A DNA stretch of 64,000 nucleotides, taken from the NCBI RefSeq assembly GCF_031157315.1, contig NZ_JAVIFU010000029.1, forward strand, positions 21,997 through 85,996, read 5' to 3'. The position numbers and the translations under genes are program-made. Below, in pieces: positions 39,781-49,242 of this stretch; position 1 is the stretch's first letter; every line of letters starts with the position of its first letter. Origin of the DNA: Paenibacillus sp. LHD-38. GTDB lineage: Bacteria > Bacillota > Bacilli > Paenibacillales > Paenibacillaceae. The notes below the pieces were generated by a model. That model did not search any database. It had not been told where the DNA came from and saw only the letters and a program-made list of their open reading frames with translations.

Positions 39781-42700
39781 ATGCGAAATAAAGTATTGAA
39801 TCTGGTAATGGCGTTCCTTCTTATTTTTTCATTGTTATATCAGGCAGCGCCTCAACGAGCGGCATCTGCTGCTGGATCGAGTCCGTTGACGGCCGAGCAG
39901 CTCAGGCCGTTAATCCATTATACGCCCGAGCAGAATTGGCTGAACGACCCGAATGGACTCGTGTACTATGACGGGGAATATCATATGTTCTACCAATATA
40001 AGCCTTCTGGCAATACATGGGGTGAGATGTTCTGGGGGCATGCAGTCAGCAAGGACTTGATCAATTGGGAAGAGTTGCCGATCGCTTTATACCCGGATGA
40101 GCTTGGCCATATGTTCTCAGGCAGCGTTGTAGTGGACTGGAATAACACGTCAGGCTTCGGAGCTAACGGCAAACCTCCGATGGTGGCGATGTTTACGCAG
40201 GAATATTCGAACAAACAAGTGCAAAGCCTCGCATTCAGCAATGATAACGGAAGAACATGGACGAAATATGAAGGGAATCCCATCATTCCGCAGCCTTCCG
40301 AGCTTACGGTATTTCGCGATCCTAAGGTCATATGGCATGAGCAAACACAAAAATGGGCAATGGTCATTACCGCGGGGGACCATGTCCGCATTTATTCCTC
40401 GCCGGATTTAAAGACATGGAAGCATGAAAGCGATTTCGGTTCGACCGAGGGCTCTCATAACGGTTTTTGGGAAACGCCGGATTTGTTCCCGCTGGAAGTC
40501 GACGGGAATCCGGATGAGATGAAGTGGGTTCTTTCCGTTAGTCTTTCGGAAGGAGCGCCTGCCTTCGGTTCCGGCATGCAGTATTTTGTGGGTGATTTTG
40601 ACGGTATGGCATTTACGAATTTGAATCCCTCGGAGCAGGTGCTTTGGACAGATTACGGCGGTGATTTTTATGCGGGAATGACTTTCAGCGATGTGGAGGG
40701 ACGCCGCATTTGGCTGGGCTGGATGAATAATTGGCATTATGCGCAGTCCATTCCATCCGCCGGCTGGCGGGGAGCCATGACGTTGCCAAGAGAGCTGACG
40801 CTTACGAGCCATGCCGGAGAAGGCATTCGAATGAAGCAAATGCCGGTTGAAGAGCTGCAGGAGCTCCGTCTTCCGCCACTTGCGCTTGATTCGATTGACG
40901 TAATCGACGGAAACATCAAGCTCCCCGAAGGTGCAGGGGCTGCGTATGAGATCATTGCGGAGTTTGCGGTAGACAAGGACGCTGCCAGCCGCTTCGGTTT
41001 CAATGTTCATTCGGGTGAAAACCAGAAGACGGCCGTTGGCTACGATTCACAGCGCGGTAAGCTGTTCGTGGATCGGATGCAATCGGGCATTACCAGTTTT
41101 AATAAGGAATTCGGCCAAGCCGTGCATGAAGCGGATTATTCGGCAGGTGAAACGTTAAAGCTTCATCTTCTTGTCGATAAAACCTCGGTAGAGTTGTTTG
41201 CGGATGATGGTGCCGTTATATTTACCGACTTGCTATTCCCGGAGACGGGTGAGAATGAAATCGAGGTATTTGCGGAAAACGGGACCGCGCAGCTTCAATC
41301 GCTTGCCGTTTATCCGCTAAAGGCAGCAAACATCGGCAAAACCAAAGAAAAGCCGATGTCAGCAAACGAAATTCCGAACCCCGATTTTGAGAGCGGCAAT
41401 TTAAACGGCTGGACGGCCGAGGGCGATGCTTATTCGAATGCGAATGTGGTCACGGATACGGACTGGGGCTGGGGCTGCTGCTTTAATAAGCAGGGCATCT
41501 ATCATGTATGGGGCGCCAAGACGGGTGACGCGTTAACCGGCACATTAAGCTCAGCATCGTTTGAGCTGGGCGGCTCCGGTGACATCAGCTTTCTGATTGG
41601 CGGCGGGAACGATATTAATCAGCTTTACGTGGCGTTAGTCAGGGAAGAAGACGATAAAGAGCTGATGAAGGTTGCGAACACGGAATGGAAGGATGACGGA
41701 ACCCTTCGGCGCGTTCATATGAATGCGGAGGAATTTGTGGGACAGCAGGTATATATGAAGGTTGTCGACAGCCACACCGGAGGCTGGGGACACATTAACG
41801 TGGATGACTTTCAAGTGCTGAACGCCCCGGAGACCATTGATAATCCCGACTTTGAAACAGGAAACCTAACGGGCTGGACGACAATCGGCACGGCGTTTGC
41901 AGCGCCGGTATCCGATGTCCCCGTCTTCTGGGGAAGTACGCCGTTCAATCATCATGGCGTTTACCACGCTTGGGGGTTTGCGGGTGCGGAAAACCCGGAC
42001 TTTTCGGACCGCAGGACCGGTGAAATGAGATCAACGGCCTTCCGCTTGGGAGGCACCGGAAAAGTAAGCTTCCGCGTCGGCGGGGGCGAGGATTTGGATA
42101 AGCTGTATGTGGCGCTCGTGAAGGAAGAGGATGATGAGATTCTGTTTAAAGCGACGGGCGGGTCTTCCACATTGGGCGAAGGTTACCGCCAGGTTGAATG
42201 GGATGCTTCGGATTACTTGGGCCAAAAGCTGTATATCAAGGTCGTAGACTATCATACCGGCGGCTTTGGACATATCAACGTAGACGATTTCTCCGTATAC
42301 AACACCAAGCCGATCATTCCGCGGGAACTGGAAAATCCAGGATTTGAGTCTGGTGATTTGACGGGCTGGACGGCAGACGGAGACGCGTACTCCGGCGTGA
42401 TTACCAATCAAGCAGCCTTTGGTGAAGACACGGTAGCATTCGGGCATGAAGGAGAATTCCATGCTTGGGGGTTGGCGGGAGGAGAAGAAGGAACGAACGC
42501 GAATGAACGGACGGGTTCCTTGACCTCACATTCCTTTATCCTGTCCGGGACAGGAAACATAGAATTTCTGATTGGTGGCGGGGAGGACTCCAAGCTGCTG
42601 TACGCGGCACTCGTTAGAGCCTCCGACCATGCCGTTCTTATGAAAGCAACAGGCACCAATTCAGAAAAGTATACGCGTATCGCGTGGGATGCTTTGCCTT

Positions 42701-45700
42701 ATTTAGGGGAAGAGCTCTATCTTAAGATCGTAGATGAAAGCAAGGAAGGACATATCAATATCGACGATATCAAGGTGAGAGGAACCGGGCTTCTTGGAAG
42801 CTGGAGCTTTGACGAAGGTCAGGGAATGACCGCAAAAGATGCGGTGCGCGGTATAGAGGACAACGTTCACTATGTATTTAATAACGCGAGTTATAAGCCG
42901 TCCACGGAGCCTCTTTGGAGAGACGGGATTGCATGGAAAGGCTTGCTGTTTGACGGCTATTCGACCTGGCTCGAGCGGCCTGCCGACCAAATCGCGAAGC
43001 CTGACGATGAGATCACGATCGAAGCATGGGTAGCTCCCAGATCCTATGAATGGGGCGATATGGGCCAGCTGTCCGCTATCGTCAATCAACATGATAAAGC
43101 CCGTAAGACCGGTTATATTCTCGGGATGGGACGACATGGCAAGTGGTCCTTTCAAGCAGGCATCAACGGCGAATGGTCGGAGGTGTGGGCGGCAGAGGAT
43201 AAGCCGCTCAACAAGTTTGAATGGTCCTATATTGCGGCGACGTACAGCAGGAGCGAAGGCAAGCTGAAGCTGTATTTGAACGGAGAGCTTGCAGGCGAGC
43301 AGGCCGTTTCCAGGAAAATGCCCATTGCACCCTCGGACAGCAGCTTCCTAATCGGCAAAAACAATACCGGAGCCGTCATAAACGGCGTGTTTACGGCGAA
43401 CATGTTTAACGGCTTGGTGGATGAAGTGAAGGTTGGAAATACGGCTCTCGGATCGGAAGAAATTGCGCTGCGCTATGCTGCAGCGGCAGAACAATTCGGG
43501 AATGATGAGGCGCCGGAGCCGGAGCTTGATTTTGACCGCAGCGTTTATGACGGAGACCGTTACCGGCCGCAATACCATTTTATATCGCCGGGACATTGGA
43601 TGAACGAGCCGCATGGCCCGTTGTTTTTTGAAGGAAAATACCATCTCTTTTATCAGCACAACCCGCAGGGTCCTTACTGGCATCAAATTCATTGGGGACA
43701 TGCGGTAAGCGAGGATATGGTTCATTGGAAGGATATGCCGGTTGCTCTTGCGCCGGATGGAGGTTCTGTCACGCCGGACGGCGTGTGGTCGGGCAATGCA
43801 GTGGTGGATGACAACGGAAATCCCGCTTTGTTCTTCACGGCAGGAGACGATCAAGCGGTTCCTAATCAGAACACGGGACTTGCCCGCAGTACTTTTGCAG
43901 AGGATGGAGACACCAATCTGGAAAAATGGGTCATGGAGGATCAGATTGTTACCAGACAGGAAAATAATCTTCCGGCAGAAGAGGGAGAAGTTTGGTTTGG
44001 GCAGTTCCGGGATCCCTACGTGTGGAAGGACGGGGACATGTGGTATCAGCTTGTCGGCTCCGGCATTAAGGATGTTGGAGGAACAGCGCTTCTTTATTCA
44101 TCCCCTGATATGGTGAATTGGACGTACGAGAATCCCTTCTTCGTCGGGGATTACAAGAACAGGCCGGATACGGGACAGGTTTGGGAACTGCCCGTGCTGC
44201 TGCCGGTAGGCAAAGACGGGAACGGTACGCAAAAATATGCCTTCTTCATTAATCCGTGGTTCGACCATTACAGCGAACACAACGTGAAAAACGTATTCCA
44301 CTGGATCGGCACCTGGGACAAGGCGACGAACCGTTTTATTCCCGATCATGAACAGCCGAGCTTGTTTGATTTCGGCGAGCATTTTACCGGCCCGAGCGGC
44401 ATGGTGGACGGACAAGGGCGCTCGATCCTATTCAGCATTGCGCAGGATCGGCGTACGGAGCAGCAGCATTATGATGCTGGCTGGGCTCATAATGCCGGCT
44501 TGCCGGTCGTGCTGTCGCTTCTGGAAGATGGAACCCTTGGCGTACAGCCGATTGAAGAGCTTAACTCGCTTCGCGGCGAGCAGCTGATTGAAATAGCTGA
44601 TTCTGGAGTTGAAGAGGCTAACGCACAGCTTAAGAAGGTGAAGGGCGATATGCTGGAGATCGTTCTCGAAGCGGACTTGCCAGGCGAAAGTGAGCTTGGC
44701 ATCAAACTGCGCGCGTCTGCCGACGGACGTGAGGAGACTCTTATTTCTTATAACAAGGGAACCAGCAGACTTGAGCTGGATCGCAACAAATCCAGCTTGG
44801 ATCCGGATATCTCCAAAGGGATTCACGGCGGTGAACTAGCATTGGATGAAGGGCGGCTGTCGCTTCATATTTATTTGGACCGTTCCATGATTGAAGCCTA
44901 TGCGAACGGGAAAAACAGCATTACCTCGCGCGTGTATCCGAGCCTTTCGGATGCGCTCGGGCTTGAGCTTTGGAGCAAAGACGGTGAAGCGAAAATCGTA
45001 AAGCTTCAGGTTTGGGAGATGGAATCCGCCTATGGTGAAACGGTTGAATCCTATTGGCCGGCGGCAGAGCCGGCTGCGGAAAGCGTGAGCGGGCTGGCTA
45101 ATCATGATTTTGAAAACGGCGACTTGTCCGGGTGGATCATCGAGGAGGGCAATGCTTTTACGGATGAGCATGTGACGAGCCGGAACGACTGGGGCTGGGG
45201 TGGTCCTTTCAACCAAGCCTTTGACCGCCAAGACACGGGACGCCATCATTTATGGGGCTTCCATCCTGACTATGGCGATGATGCCGTAGGCAAAATCAAA
45301 TCGGAGACGTTCACACTTGGCGGGAATGGAGCCATTGATTTCTTGATTGGCGGAGGCAGGGATATCGACAAGCTGTATGTTGCGCTTGTAAGAGCTTCAA
45401 ATGATGAAGTGCTTATGAAAGCATCGGGACATGACGGCGAGCAGTATCGAAGAGTGATGTGGGACGCTTCAGCCTATAAAGGCGAAAAGCTCTACATTCA
45501 AATCGTGGATCAGCGGACCGGCGGCTGGGGGCATCTCAACGTGGATGACGTGAATGTTCCGGCTGCGACTGCTAATCCCGGCTCTGGCGGCGAAAATCCA
45601 TCTGCCGGCGGAGGCTCGGATACGTTTAACCAAGCAGCAGGGAAAATTATGATAGATGCGGCAAGCATTCGAATAGAAAAGGATGCAGAGGGAAGAAGCG

Positions 45701-46866
45701 TAGCCAAGGTTGAGCTTTCGGAGGCTCAGCTTGCGGGCGGGCTAAAAACCGCCGCCAACTCGTTGACCAGACAGTTGATTATTGATGTGCCTGCGAGTGC
45801 AGAAAACATGCTGGCTGCAGCTTTGCCGCTGAAGCCGATAATGGAAACGCTCAAAACGCATCCCGATACTGTTGTTTCGGTCGTATATGGCAGGCTGACT
45901 TACGATGTGCCGCTAAAGCTTCTGCTCCAAAAAGCGGCGATTGAACAGACCGGACTGCTTCATATTTTACTAGGGCATACAACGCAAGACGAAGCTGACA
46001 AATTGAAAGCATCAGCTGATCAAACAGGCATCACGCTTCTCTCGGAGCCAGTCGAATTCAAGCTAATGCTGGAGTCGGAAGGGGCATTTACGGAGCTGTC
46101 GGACTTTGGTTCCCAATTCGTAACCCGCTCAATAACGGTAGACGGCGCATGGAATGCGGCGGACGCAACGGCGCTGAGGTTCGATCCTGTATCAGGCGAG
46201 TTTGCTTTTGTTCCTGCGCTATTCAGGGCAGTAAAAGGGAAAACGTCGGCCGTGCTGAAACGAAACGGCAACAGCTTATACGTTATTGCGTCTGCTGCGA
46301 AATCGTTCGGTGATATCGCCGGACACTGGGCGGAACAGGATATCGAGCTGCTATCCGCCAAGCAAATTTTAAAAGGCAAGTCAGAAGCTAGCTTCGCGCC
46401 GCAGGATACCGTCACGAGGGCAGAATTTGCCGCGCTGCTTACCCGCGCGCTTGGTCTTGCGGACGATGGGAAAACCACGGCTTCGTTTACGGACATCAAG
46501 GAAGGAGAATGGTTTGCAGGCGAAGTCGCTGCAGCAGCGCGGTTCGGACTTATCCAAGGGTACGGGGATGGATCATTCAAGCCTCGCGAAAACGTGAGCC
46601 GCGAAGAAATAGCCGTTATGCTGGCTAGAGCAATCGCGTTCGCAGGAACAATAAACGGCGAGGCCAACGGCAGCAAGTCGCTTGGAAGCTACGCAGATAG
46701 TCAGAAGGTTAGTCCTTGGGCAGTCCAGGCCGTATCGGATCTTCTGGCCAAGAAACTGCTGCAAGGGAGGAGCAATGGCTTGCTTGATCCTAAGGGAGCG
46801 GCCACCAGGGCGGAAATCGCCAGCCTGCTGCATCGCCTATTAAAGGCTGTTCAATTTGTAGACTAG
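39781..46866 (+). CDS. S-layer-anchored bifunctional double-GH32 fructanase
   Basis: 2361 residues. Order: signal peptide (1-31), canonical GH32 (about 40-525; WLNDPNG with Asp56, FRDPKV, WETPDLF), three DFESGxLxGW binding modules (about 530-1000), LamG domain (about 1005-1235), variant GH32 (about 1245-1770; WMNEPHGP with Glu1276, FRDPYVW, VWELPVLLP), a fourth binding module (about 1780-1930), a Gly/Ser linker, a region of about 210 residues common in wall proteins, and three SLH domains (about 2175-2361; HWAEQDIELL, ITRAEF-like TRAEFAALL). The SLH repeats bind wall polymer, so the enzyme stays on the cell surface. Two differently armed catalytic sites in one chain suggest sequential attack on fructan. 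GGGGGTAAG precedes the ATG. Confidence 0.9.
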   Translation: MRNKVLNLVMAFLLIFSLLYQAAPQRAASAAGSSPLTAEQLRPLIHYTPEQNWLNDPNGLVYYDGEYHMFYQYKPSGNTWGEMFWGHAVSKDLINWEELPIALYPDELGHMFSGSVVVDWNNTSGFGANGKPPMVAMFTQEYSNKQVQSLAFSNDNGRTWTKYEGNPIIPQPSELTVFRDPKVIWHEQTQKWAMVITAGDHVRIYSSPDLKTWKHESDFGSTEGSHNGFWETPDLFPLEVDGNPDEMKWVLSVSLSEGAPAFGSGMQYFVGDFDGMAFTNLNPSEQVLWTDYGGDFYAGMTFSDVEGRRIWLGWMNNWHYAQSIPSAGWRGAMTLPRELTLTSHAGEGIRMKQMPVEELQELRLPPLALDSIDVIDGNIKLPEGAGAAYEIIAEFAVDKDAASRFGFNVHSGENQKTAVGYDSQRGKLFVDRMQSGITSFNKEFGQAVHEADYSAGETLKLHLLVDKTSVELFADDGAVIFTDLLFPETGENEIEVFAENGTAQLQSLAVYPLKAANIGKTKEKPMSANEIPNPDFESGNLNGWTAEGDAYSNANVVTDTDWGWGCCFNKQGIYHVWGAKTGDALTGTLSSASFELGGSGDISFLIGGGNDINQLYVALVREEDDKELMKVANTEWKDDGTLRRVHMNAEEFVGQQVYMKVVDSHTGGWGHINVDDFQVLNAPETIDNPDFETGNLTGWTTIGTAFAAPVSDVPVFWGSTPFNHHGVYHAWGFAGAENPDFSDRRTGEMRSTAFRLGGTGKVSFRVGGGEDLDKLYVALVKEEDDEILFKATGGSSTLGEGYRQVEWDASDYLGQKLYIKVVDYHTGGFGHINVDDFSVYNTKPIIPRELENPGFESGDLTGWTADGDAYSGVITNQAAFGEDTVAFGHEGEFHAWGLAGGEEGTNANERTGSLTSHSFILSGTGNIEFLIGGGEDSKLLYAALVRASDHAVLMKATGTNSEKYTRIAWDALPYLGEELYLKIVDESKEGHINIDDIKVRGTGLLGSWSFDEGQGMTAKDAVRGIEDNVHYVFNNASYKPSTEPLWRDGIAWKGLLFDGYSTWLERPADQIAKPDDEITIEAWVAPRSYEWGDMGQLSAIVNQHDKARKTGYILGMGRHGKWSFQAGINGEWSEVWAAEDKPLNKFEWSYIAATYSRSEGKLKLYLNGELAGEQAVSRKMPIAPSDSSFLIGKNNTGAVINGVFTANMFNGLVDEVKVGNTALGSEEIALRYAAAAEQFGNDEAPEPELDFDRSVYDGDRYRPQYHFISPGHWMNEPHGPLFFEGKYHLFYQHNPQGPYWHQIHWGHAVSEDMVHWKDMPVALAPDGGSVTPDGVWSGNAVVDDNGNPALFFTAGDDQAVPNQNTGLARSTFAEDGDTNLEKWVMEDQIVTRQENNLPAEEGEVWFGQFRDPYVWKDGDMWYQLVGSGIKDVGGTALLYSSPDMVNWTYENPFFVGDYKNRPDTGQVWELPVLLPVGKDGNGTQKYAFFINPWFDHYSEHNVKNVFHWIGTWDKATNRFIPDHEQPSLFDFGEHFTGPSGMVDGQGRSILFSIAQDRRTEQQHYDAGWAHNAGLPVVLSLLEDGTLGVQPIEELNSLRGEQLIEIADSGVEEANAQLKKVKGDMLEIVLEADLPGESELGIKLRASADGREETLISYNKGTSRLELDRNKSSLDPDISKGIHGGELALDEGRLSLHIYLDRSMIEAYANGKNSITSRVYPSLSDALGLELWSKDGEAKIVKLQVWEMESAYGETVESYWPAAEPAAESVSGLANHDFENGDLSGWIIEEGNAFTDEHVTSRNDWGWGGPFNQAFDRQDTGRHHLWGFHPDYGDDAVGKIKSETFTLGGNGAIDFLIGGGRDIDKLYVALVRASNDEVLMKASGHDGEQYRRVMWDASAYKGEKLYIQIVDQRTGGWGHLNVDDVNVPAATANPGSGGENPSAGGGSDTFNQAAGKIMIDAASIRIEKDAEGRSVAKVELSEAQLAGGLKTAANSLTRQLIIDVPASAENMLAAALPLKPIMETLKTHPDTVVSVVYGRLTYDVPLKLLLQKAAIEQTGLLHILLGHTTQDEADKLKASADQTGITLLSEPVEFKLMLESEGAFTELSDFGSQFVTRSITVDGAWNAADATALRFDPVSGEFAFVPALFRAVKGKTSAVLKRNGNSLYVIASAAKSFGDIAGHWAEQDIELLSAKQILKGKSEASFAPQDTVTRAEFAALLTRALGLADDGKTTASFTDIKEGEWFAGEVAAAARFGLIQGYGDGSFKPRENVSREEIAVMLARAIAFAGTINGEANGSKSLGSYADSQKVSPWAVQAVSDLLAKKLLQGRSNGLLDPKGAATRAEIASLLHRLLKAVQFVD

Positions 46867-46908
46867 CAAGCAGCATTGTTTCGCGTTTACAAGAATAATA
46901 TCCATTTG

Positions 46909-46944
46909 GCCTGCGAAGGGGCGGCATGCCGCTTCTTCGCAGGC
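46909..46944 (+). terminator. Long hairpin after the 2361-residue enzyme
   Basis: GCCTGCGAAG...CTTCGCAGGC stem with an inner GCGGC/GCCGC stem. No real T-run follows, so termination is likely but not certain. The region 46945-47096 holds no gene I can support. Confidence 0.55.
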
Positions 46945-47096
46945 AACGGATATCTTTGCGTTTTACCCATGGCTGTTTCAGCACATATATGGAGAATGCA
47001 AGGATGCAAATCCCGTCTCCGACAGCCGCGAAAATCGGATTTCTATCCTCGAAATAAGAGCGAAAAATGGCGCTGGGAACCCGCGAAAAAATAGTC

Positions 47097-47126
47097 TTGA
47101 CGACTGTGAATGAAAGCGCTTATAAT
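47097..47126 (+). promoter_or_regulatory. Sigma-A promoter of the transporter operon
   Basis: TTGACG (47097-47102), 18-bp spacer, perfect TATAAT (47121-47126). Transcription starts near 47133, just before operator 4. Confidence 0.85.
47111..47124 (+). promoter_or_regulatory. Catabolite-responsive element (cre)
   Basis: TGAAAGCGCTTATA matches the cre consensus except one base near the end. It overlaps the spacer and -10 box, so CcpA binding would shut the promoter off. Confidence 0.6.
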
Positions 47127-47138
47127 CAAGACAAACGA

Positions 47139-47158
47139 TTACGTAAACGTTTTTCTTA
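47139..47158. promoter_or_regulatory. Operator 4 of the fructan regulon
   Basis: TTACGTAAACGTTTTTCTTA. The left half fits the consensus perfectly, the right half less so. It lies directly downstream of the predicted transcription start. Confidence 0.75.
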
Positions 47159-47214
47159 AGGGATAATTTAGAAAAACAGAAGCTAAGGTCTAATTAAGGG
47201 GACTTGTATGGGGG

Positions 47215-47234
47215 TTACGTAAACGATTGCGCAA
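47215..47234. promoter_or_regulatory. Operator 5 of the fructan regulon
   Basis: TTACGTAAACGATTGCGCAA. It sits 76 bp from operator 4 and 21 bp before the first permease start. Two operators on one promoter would allow DNA looping or a transcription block. Confidence 0.8.
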
Positions 47235-47255
47235 GAGTGGAAGGTGGAATGGAAA

Positions 47256-48221
47256 ATGATGACGGCAAAGCCGGAGGTTCTTCAACAAGAGAAGGGGAGT
47301 ACGAAAACAGCACAGGGCAATCGGACTTGGGTGAAAATCAAACAAAACTACGAGCTATACCTGTTTTTGCTCCCGGCGGTGCTAATCTATCTGATCTTTA
47401 AGTATTTCCCGATGTACGGCGTGCAGATCGCCTTTAAGGATTTTCGGGCGAGCAAAGGAATATGGGGCAGTGAATGGGTTGGCTTTGAACATTTTATCCG
47501 CTTTTTTGAAGCCTATAATTTTTGGCCGATTATGGAGAATACGATTTTGCTCAGCTTGTATTCGTTAATATTCGGTTTCCCCATTCCGATTATCGTCGCG
47601 CTGATGCTTAATCAGATGATGGCAAAGCGGTACAAAAAATTCGTCCAAACGGTAATCTACGCGCCGCATTTTATTTCAACGGTCGTGCTTGTGGGAATGC
47701 TGGGCGTGTTTCTATCGCCGAACAGCGGAATCGTCAACCATGTCATTACGTTTTTTGGCGGCGAGCCGATTCTCTTCTTGGCAAGCGAAGGCTGGTTCCG
47801 GCCATTGTATGTGCTCTCCGGCATTTGGCAGGAAACGGGTTTTGCGACCATTATTTATCTGGCTGCCTTGGCAGGCGTTAATCCCGAGCTGCACGAAGCG
47901 GCTGTCATGGATGGCGCTAGCAAATGGAAAAGGGTCAGGCATGTGGATATTCCGGGCATTTTGCCTACGATTATCATTCTGATGGTGCTGGCGCTCGGAA
48001 ATGTGATGAGCGTAGGCTTCGAGAAAGCCTATCTGATGCAAACGGATTTGAATTACGCAGCCTCGAACATTATTCCTACCTATGTTTACGAGCTCGGTAT
48101 TCAGAAGGCGCAGTACAGCTTCTCGGCCGCGATTGTCTTGTTCAATGCCATCATAAACGTAGTGCTTCTAGTAACGGTGAACCGGTTAGCCAAAAAGCTG
48201 ACGGAAACAAGCTTATGGTAA
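47256..48221 (+). CDS. ABC sugar transporter permease (LplB/CUT1 type)
   Basis: 321 residues from the ATG at 47256, about 8 nt after AAGGTGG (a GTG at 47244 overlaps that site). Six membrane helices. The EAA loop, which contacts the ATPase, reads EAAVMDGASKWKRVRHVDIPG (about 211-231). It resembles the LplB-type permeases of paenibacilli that import plant or bacterial oligosaccharides. It forms the translocation channel with the next gene product. No ATPase gene is present; a shared MsmX-type ATPase elsewhere probably serves it. Substrate inferred from context: fructo-oligosaccharides. Confidence 0.93.
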   Translation: MMTAKPEVLQQEKGSTKTAQGNRTWVKIKQNYELYLFLLPAVLIYLIFKYFPMYGVQIAFKDFRASKGIWGSEWVGFEHFIRFFEAYNFWPIMENTILLSLYSLIFGFPIPIIVALMLNQMMAKRYKKFVQTVIYAPHFISTVVLVGMLGVFLSPNSGIVNHVITFFGGEPILFLASEGWFRPLYVLSGIWQETGFATIIYLAALAGVNPELHEAAVMDGASKWKRVRHVDIPGILPTIIILMVLALGNVMSVGFEKAYLMQTDLNYAASNIIPTYVYELGIQKAQYSFSAAIVLFNAIINVVLLVTVNRLAKKLTETSLW

Positions 48222-48234
48222 GGAGGAGAAAACC

Positions 48235-49131
48235 ATGAACACGCTGCATAAACGTAAAACGAAAGGCGATGTCGTTTTTGACATCATCAATTACACGCTT
48301 TTAACCGGCTGCATGCTGCTGATTTTGTATCCGCTTTATTTTGTTCTTATTGCTTCGTTCAGTGATCCTAACCTCATCTATTCGGGGGAAATATGGCTGC
48401 TTCCGAAAGGGCTGACGCTCGACGGCTATGAACGGATTTTTGCGGATTCGACCATCTGGATCGGATACGGCAATTCGCTGCTGTATGCGGTGGTCGGAAC
48501 GGCTATCAGCGTGACCATCACCTTGATGGCCGCATATCCGTTAGCCAGAAAGGATCTGATTGGTCGGGGGCCGATTATGTGGTTCTTTATGTTCACGATG
48601 TTTTTTGGCGGCGGTCTTATCCCGACCTACCTGCTGATCAAGGATTTAAACATGATCAATACGATCTGGGCGCTCGTCGTGCCAGGCGCTGCGGGTGTAT
48701 TCAATATCATCATCGTGCGGACCTTTTTCCAGAGCACGATTCCCGACGAAATGCGAGAGGCCGCTTTTATCGACGGCTGCTCGAATACAAGATTTTTTCT
48801 CAGTATGGTTCTTCCGCTATCTAAACCGATTATCGCAGTTATGGTGCTCTACCATGTCGTCGGATTCTGGAACGGTTTTTTCGATGCCATGATCTATTTG
48901 AACGAGGAATCGAAATTTCCGCTGCAGCTCGTGTTAAGGAACATTCTGGTCCAGAACCAGGTCAATTCCAACATGATGATCGACGTGGAGTCTTATGCCG
49001 CGAAGCTTAGGGTAACAGAGCTTATCAAATACGGGGTCATTATTATTGCAAGTTTGCCTTTGCTTGTCTTGTATCCATTTTTACAGCGTTATTTCGTCAA
49101 AGGGGTTATGATCGGCTCGATCAAGGGCTAA
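48235..49131 (+). CDS. ABC sugar transporter permease (YtcP/CUT1 type)
   Basis: 298 residues, six membrane helices, second half of the translocation channel. The EAA loop reads REAAFIDGCSNTRFFLSMVL (about 176-195), and the C-terminus ends RYFVKGVMIGSIKG, a typical end of YtcP-type permeases. AAGGAGGAG precedes the ATG, 13 bp after the first permease gene. It pairs with the upstream permease and the lipoprotein downstream. Confidence 0.94.
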   Translation: MNTLHKRKTKGDVVFDIINYTLLTGCMLLILYPLYFVLIASFSDPNLIYSGEIWLLPKGLTLDGYERIFADSTIWIGYGNSLLYAVVGTAISVTITLMAAYPLARKDLIGRGPIMWFFMFTMFFGGGLIPTYLLIKDLNMINTIWALVVPGAAGVFNIIIVRTFFQSTIPDEMREAAFIDGCSNTRFFLSMVLPLSKPIIAVMVLYHVVGFWNGFFDAMIYLNEESKFPLQLVLRNILVQNQVNSNMMIDVESYAAKLRVTELIKYGVIIIASLPLLVLYPFLQRYFVKGVMIGSIKG

Positions 49132-49242
49132 GAACGGCTAAGCCGTTATCCGCATGATTATCTCCGTGTTCCGTGCAACCGCGGATCGGACTCGGTTGAT
49201 GATAAATAAATAGATACAACCACTAAGGGAGGATCACCAAAA

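Noticed and set aside
46020..46676. 218-codon minus-strand frame
   Set aside because: Antisense to the SLH region, with Ser/Ala-rich composition typical of a shadow frame.
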